A stretch of DNA of 6,191 nt from NCBI GenBank assembly GCA_947585525.1, contig CANPXA010000109.1:1-6191 (forward strand). Direction: 5' to 3'. Below, one piece after another: positions 3,763-6,191 of the stretch; positions within the stretch are counted from its first letter, which is position 1, and every line of letters begins with the position of its first letter. Made by a program: the position numbers and the translations under genes. Origin of the DNA: an uncultured Akkermansia sp. Its GTDB lineage: Bacteria > Verrucomicrobiota > Verrucomicrobiia > Verrucomicrobiales > Akkermansiaceae. A model generated the notes under the pieces. The model was not told the DNA's origin, made no database searches, and was given only the letters and a program-made list of their open reading frames with translations.

Positions 3763-5439
3763 ATGGCAACAGAGGACAAACGAGATTTTATCCGTGAGTG
3801 GATAGCGGAAGATTTGGCGGAAGGACACTGCAAGACGCCCATCACTCGCTTTCCGCCGGAACCGAACGGCTACCTGCACATCGGTCATGCAAAAGCTATC
3901 TGTCTCGATTTTGGGATCGCCAAGGAATACGCCCACCTCGGGGCTGTCTGTCACCTCCGTTTTGACGACACGAATCCCTGCAAGGAAGACGTCGAATTCG
4001 TGAACTCCATCCAGGAGGATATCCGGTGGCTGGGCTTCGACTGGGGGGAACACCTTTACTGGGCATCCAATATCTTCGATTTCTATTACGAATGTGCGGT
4101 AGCGCTCATCAACAAAGGTCTGGCCTACGTGGACGAACAAGACCGCGAGACCATGCGCAAGCAACGCGGAGATCTCGTAACCCCGGGTGTGCATTCTCCT
4201 TTTCGTGATACGTCGGTGGAGGAGAATCTCGCCAAGTTTGAACGCATGAAAGCAGGCAAATACGCCGAGGGAGCTGCCGTGCTGCGCGCAAAAATCGACA
4301 TGGCCAGCAGCAACATGAATATGCGAGATCCCGTCATCTACCGCATCTCCTACGACCCACACCATAACACAGGCAAACAGTGGTGCATCTACCCCATGTA
4401 CGACTTTGCTCACCCCCTGGAGGACGCATGGGAACACGTCACCCACTCGCTCTGCACGCTGGAATTTGAAAACCATCGTCCCCTTTACGATTGGGTCATC
4501 GAAAATTGCCCGGTGCCGGCGCGTCCGCAACAGCGGGAATTCTCCCGTCTGAACATCACCTACACCGTGATGAGCAAGCGCAAACTGCGACAAATGGTGG
4601 AAGAGGGCTACGTCTCCGGATGGGATGATCCCCGAATGCCCACCATCTGCGGGATGCGCCGTCGCGGGTACCCTGCCCCGGCTATCGTGGAATTCTGCGA
4701 GGGTGTCGGCATCACCAAGTTCAATGGCAACACGGATGTAGCCCGCCTGGAAAACGCTGTCCGCGCCGAGCTGAACGCCCATGCCCCACGTCGGATGGCG
4801 GTCCTGCACCCGTTAAAACTCGTGCTCACCAATCTTCCGGAGGATCACGATGAAGAGGTGCGCGTGCAGATCAATCCGGAAATGCCGGAACTCGGCGAAC
4901 GCTCCCTGCGTCTCACCCGCGAGGTCTGGATCGAACAGGAAGATTTCATGGAGGAGCCCCCGAAGAAATACAAACGTCTCAGTCCCGGCGCCTGCGTGCG
5001 TCTCCGCGGCGGATACTGCATTGTCTGCTCCGGTTACTCGAAGGCTCCGGACGGTCGCATCACCGAGGTACAGGCGGAGGTTCTTCCCGGCACAATCGGA
5101 GCCATGCCACCGGAGGGCATCCGCTGCCGCGGCGCCATTCATTGGGTCTCTGCCAGGCACGGCATACGCGCCGAGGTGCGACTCTACGACCGACTTTTCA
5201 AGGATGAAGCGCCGGATGCGAACACGGAGGGCTTTTTAGCCTCCCTAAATGAAAATTCACTCACGGTGTTGAAAGATGCTGTTGTAGAACCCGAACTCGC
5301 CTCCGCTCCTCCGGAATTCCTCTGCCAATTCGAACGCCTCGGCTATTTCGTCGCAGACCGTCGGGATCACAGCCCGGAGCGACCCGTCTTCAACCGCTCG
5401 GTGGGTCTGCGCGACTCATGGGCTAAAATCAACAAGTGA
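3763..5439 (+). CDS. glnS: Glutaminyl-tRNA synthetase
   Basis: A 558-residue class I aminoacyl-tRNA synthetase (E. coli GlnRS has 554) that charges tRNA-Gln with glutamine in the cytoplasm. The Rossmann domain opens with TRFPPEPNGYLHIGHAK; the HIGH signature is at residues 39-42. RFDDTNP follows at 66-72, and the KMSKS equivalent is MSKRK at 270-274. Long stretches match GlnRS rather than GluRS, including WCIYPMYDFAHPLEDAWEHV, HSLCTLEF and GWDDPRMPTICGMRRRGY. The two anticodon-binding beta-barrels occupy roughly residues 340-550. Its presence suggests direct tRNA-Gln charging; whether GatCAB also exists cannot be seen. ATG 3763 is chosen because MATEDKRDFI aligns with family N-termini; the frame is open to a TTG at 3703, which lies in the hairpin and upstream of the promoter. 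No Shine-Dalgarno sequence is at normal distance. The stop TGA overlaps an in-frame ATG of the rib gene. Confidence 0.97.
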   Translation: MATEDKRDFIREWIAEDLAEGHCKTPITRFPPEPNGYLHIGHAKAICLDFGIAKEYAHLGAVCHLRFDDTNPCKEDVEFVNSIQEDIRWLGFDWGEHLYWASNIFDFYYECAVALINKGLAYVDEQDRETMRKQRGDLVTPGVHSPFRDTSVEENLAKFERMKAGKYAEGAAVLRAKIDMASSNMNMRDPVIYRISYDPHHNTGKQWCIYPMYDFAHPLEDAWEHVTHSLCTLEFENHRPLYDWVIENCPVPARPQQREFSRLNITYTVMSKRKLRQMVEEGYVSGWDDPRMPTICGMRRRGYPAPAIVEFCEGVGITKFNGNTDVARLENAVRAELNAHAPRRMAVLHPLKLVLTNLPEDHDEEVRVQINPEMPELGERSLRLTREVWIEQEDFMEEPPKKYKRLSPGACVRLRGGYCIVCSGYSKAPDGRITEVQAEVLPGTIGAMPPEGIRCRGAIHWVSARHGIRAEVRLYDRLFKDEAPDANTEGFLASLNENSLTVLKDAVVEPELASAPPEFLCQFERLGYFVADRRDHSPERPVFNRSVGLRDSWAKINK

Positions 5440-5474
5440 TGCCTGAGTTCTCTGCTAAAAATGGAGCATTCGAC

Positions 5475-6191
5475 ATGAATGACTTTATCAATCGCTGTGA
5501 TGCCGCCGTCGCGGGCTTTGCACCCCCTGCCCCCTGCGATGATCCCGTCCCTTCCCCTCCGGCAGACGATGTCCCCGTGGCTGACGGAGATGACCCCATC
5601 ACATACTCTTCTCTGGAGGAAGTGCTGCAGGAGCTGCGGCTGGGGCACCTCGTGCTGGTGACGGATGATCCCTCTCGCGAAAACGAAGCCGATCTCATCT
5701 GCGCCGGACAATTCGCCTCGCCTCAGAACATCAATTTTATGGCAACCCACGCCCGCGGACTCATCTGCGTCCCCATGGCCCCCGAACGCGTGGATTCCCT
5801 CGGCCTCCCTATGCAGGCCAACCACAACACAGAGAAGCACCACACGGCCTTTACCGTGAGCGTGGACGCCAAAGTGGGCACTACCACCGGCATCAGCGCC
5901 TTCGAACGCAGCGCCACGACCATCAAGCTTGCCGACCCGCACGCTACGCTGGATGACTTCGTGCAGCCCGGACACTGTTTTCCCCTGCGCGCGCGAGAAG
6001 GTGGCGTTCTTCGGCGTGCCGGACACACGGAAGCTACGGTGGATCTCCTGCGCATGGCCAATTTGGAACCCGTCGGCGTGTGTTGCGAGATTATGAAGGA
6101 CGACGGCACCATGGCACGACTCGGAGAACTCGGCTCCTTTCAGCGCGAGTTTTCGCTCAAGGCCTGTTCGCTCGCTCAGATCATCTCCCGT
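5475..6191 (+). CDS. ribB: 3,4-dihydroxy-2-butanone 4-phosphate synthase (RibB or RibBA), 3' end missing
   Basis: The frame is open to the window edge (239 residues shown). DHBP synthase turns ribulose 5-phosphate into 3,4-dihydroxy-2-butanone 4-phosphate plus formate, giving the four-carbon unit of riboflavin. The domain starts near residue 44. RENEAD (68-73) supplies the acidic metal-binding residues. THARGLIC (91-98), TAFTVSVDAKVGTTTGISA (124-142), PGHCFPLRAREGGV (165-178) and GHTEA (183-187, metal-binding His184) are all intact. The TAFTVSVDA-K-x-GTTTG form resembles plant and clostridial RibBA enzymes, so a GTP cyclohydrolase II domain may follow outside the window. Unusually, 43-55 residues precede the domain, rich in Pro, Asp and Ala. 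I chose ATG 5475 because GGAG lies 8 bases upstream; ATG 5439, overlapping the glnS stop as TGATG, is an equally serious alternative, and GTG 5577 would remove most of the extension. Co-transcription with glnS is likely. Confidence 0.92.
   Translation, partial: MNDFINRCDAAVAGFAPPAPCDDPVPSPPADDVPVADGDDPITYSSLEEVLQELRLGHLVLVTDDPSRENEADLICAGQFASPQNINFMATHARGLICVPMAPERVDSLGLPMQANHNTEKHHTAFTVSVDAKVGTTTGISAFERSATTIKLADPHATLDDFVQPGHCFPLRAREGGVLRRAGHTEATVDLLRMANLEPVGVCCEIMKDDGTMARLGELGSFQREFSLKACSLAQIISR

Noticed and set aside
3420..3845. N-terminal extension of the acyltransferase by 142 residues
   Set aside because: The added residues translate the heptamer repeat and hairpin and run antisense into glnS. 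They show no family similarity, while the family N-terminus (RLLSLDALRG) starts just after ATG 3419.
3604..4809. Long open frame (401 codons) on the minus strand
   Set aside because: It lies antisense to glnS, whose plus-strand product is unmistakable, and its left end again reads through the heptamer repeat. It shows no recognisable domain.
5367..6026. Open frame of 219 codons on the minus strand
   Set aside because: It is antisense to the end of glnS and to the DHBP synthase gene, both well supported on the plus strand. GC-rich third positions commonly leave such shadows.

Overview
The window reads like a chromosomal segment of a moderately GC-rich Gram-negative bacterium, most likely of the Verrucomicrobiota (Akkermansia-like). 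This placement is inference. It rests on the mix of a bS21 gene, a 34-residue AURKAIP1/COX24-type ribosomal protein, a DUF5009/HGSNAT-like membrane acyltransferase, a true GlnRS and a plant-like DHBP synthase. It also fits the weak or missing Shine-Dalgarno sequences at several starts. No rRNA, tRNA, CRISPR array, insertion sequence or phage gene is visible.

Layout. (1) 1-441: 3' end of a Fic-family AMPylase with a C-terminal winged helix. (2) 442-1076: a non-coding stretch with two sigma-70-like promoters, then rpsU (bS21, 753-989), a small hairpin and a terminator. (3) 1077-1351: non-coding DNA between convergent genes. It holds a dense cluster of dyads, 11 exact tandem copies of AATTCGT and a hairpin. 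(4) 1352-1795, minus: a small exported glucosaminidase/lysozyme-like protein. (5) 1796-2085: divergent intergenic region with a promoter on each side. (6) 2086-2190: the AURKAIP1/COX24-like small ribosomal protein, with two hairpins, the second a strong terminator. (7) 2304-3419, minus: a polytopic acyltransferase. (8) 3420-3762: divergent intergenic region with a dyad, three copies of AATCGTA and a perfect hairpin. (9) 3763-5439: glnS. (10) 5475-6191: ribB or ribBA, running off the right edge, tightly linked to glnS and probably co-transcribed with it.

Most genes are housekeeping: translation (rpsU, the mS38/bS22-like protein, glnS), riboflavin synthesis (rib) and envelope or glycan functions (the glucosaminidase-like protein and the acyltransferase). 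The most unusual material is non-coding. The two heptamer arrays differ by one base per unit. Both are followed by alignable flanks (CGTAAAT(A)GG[A/C]AAACGC and GCG[C/T]TTGCCC) that fold into a hairpin, so they look like two diverged copies of one intergenic repeat element. glnS and the exported glucosaminidase-like gene both have a -10-like hexamer exactly 7 nt before the ATG, which suggests leaderless transcripts.
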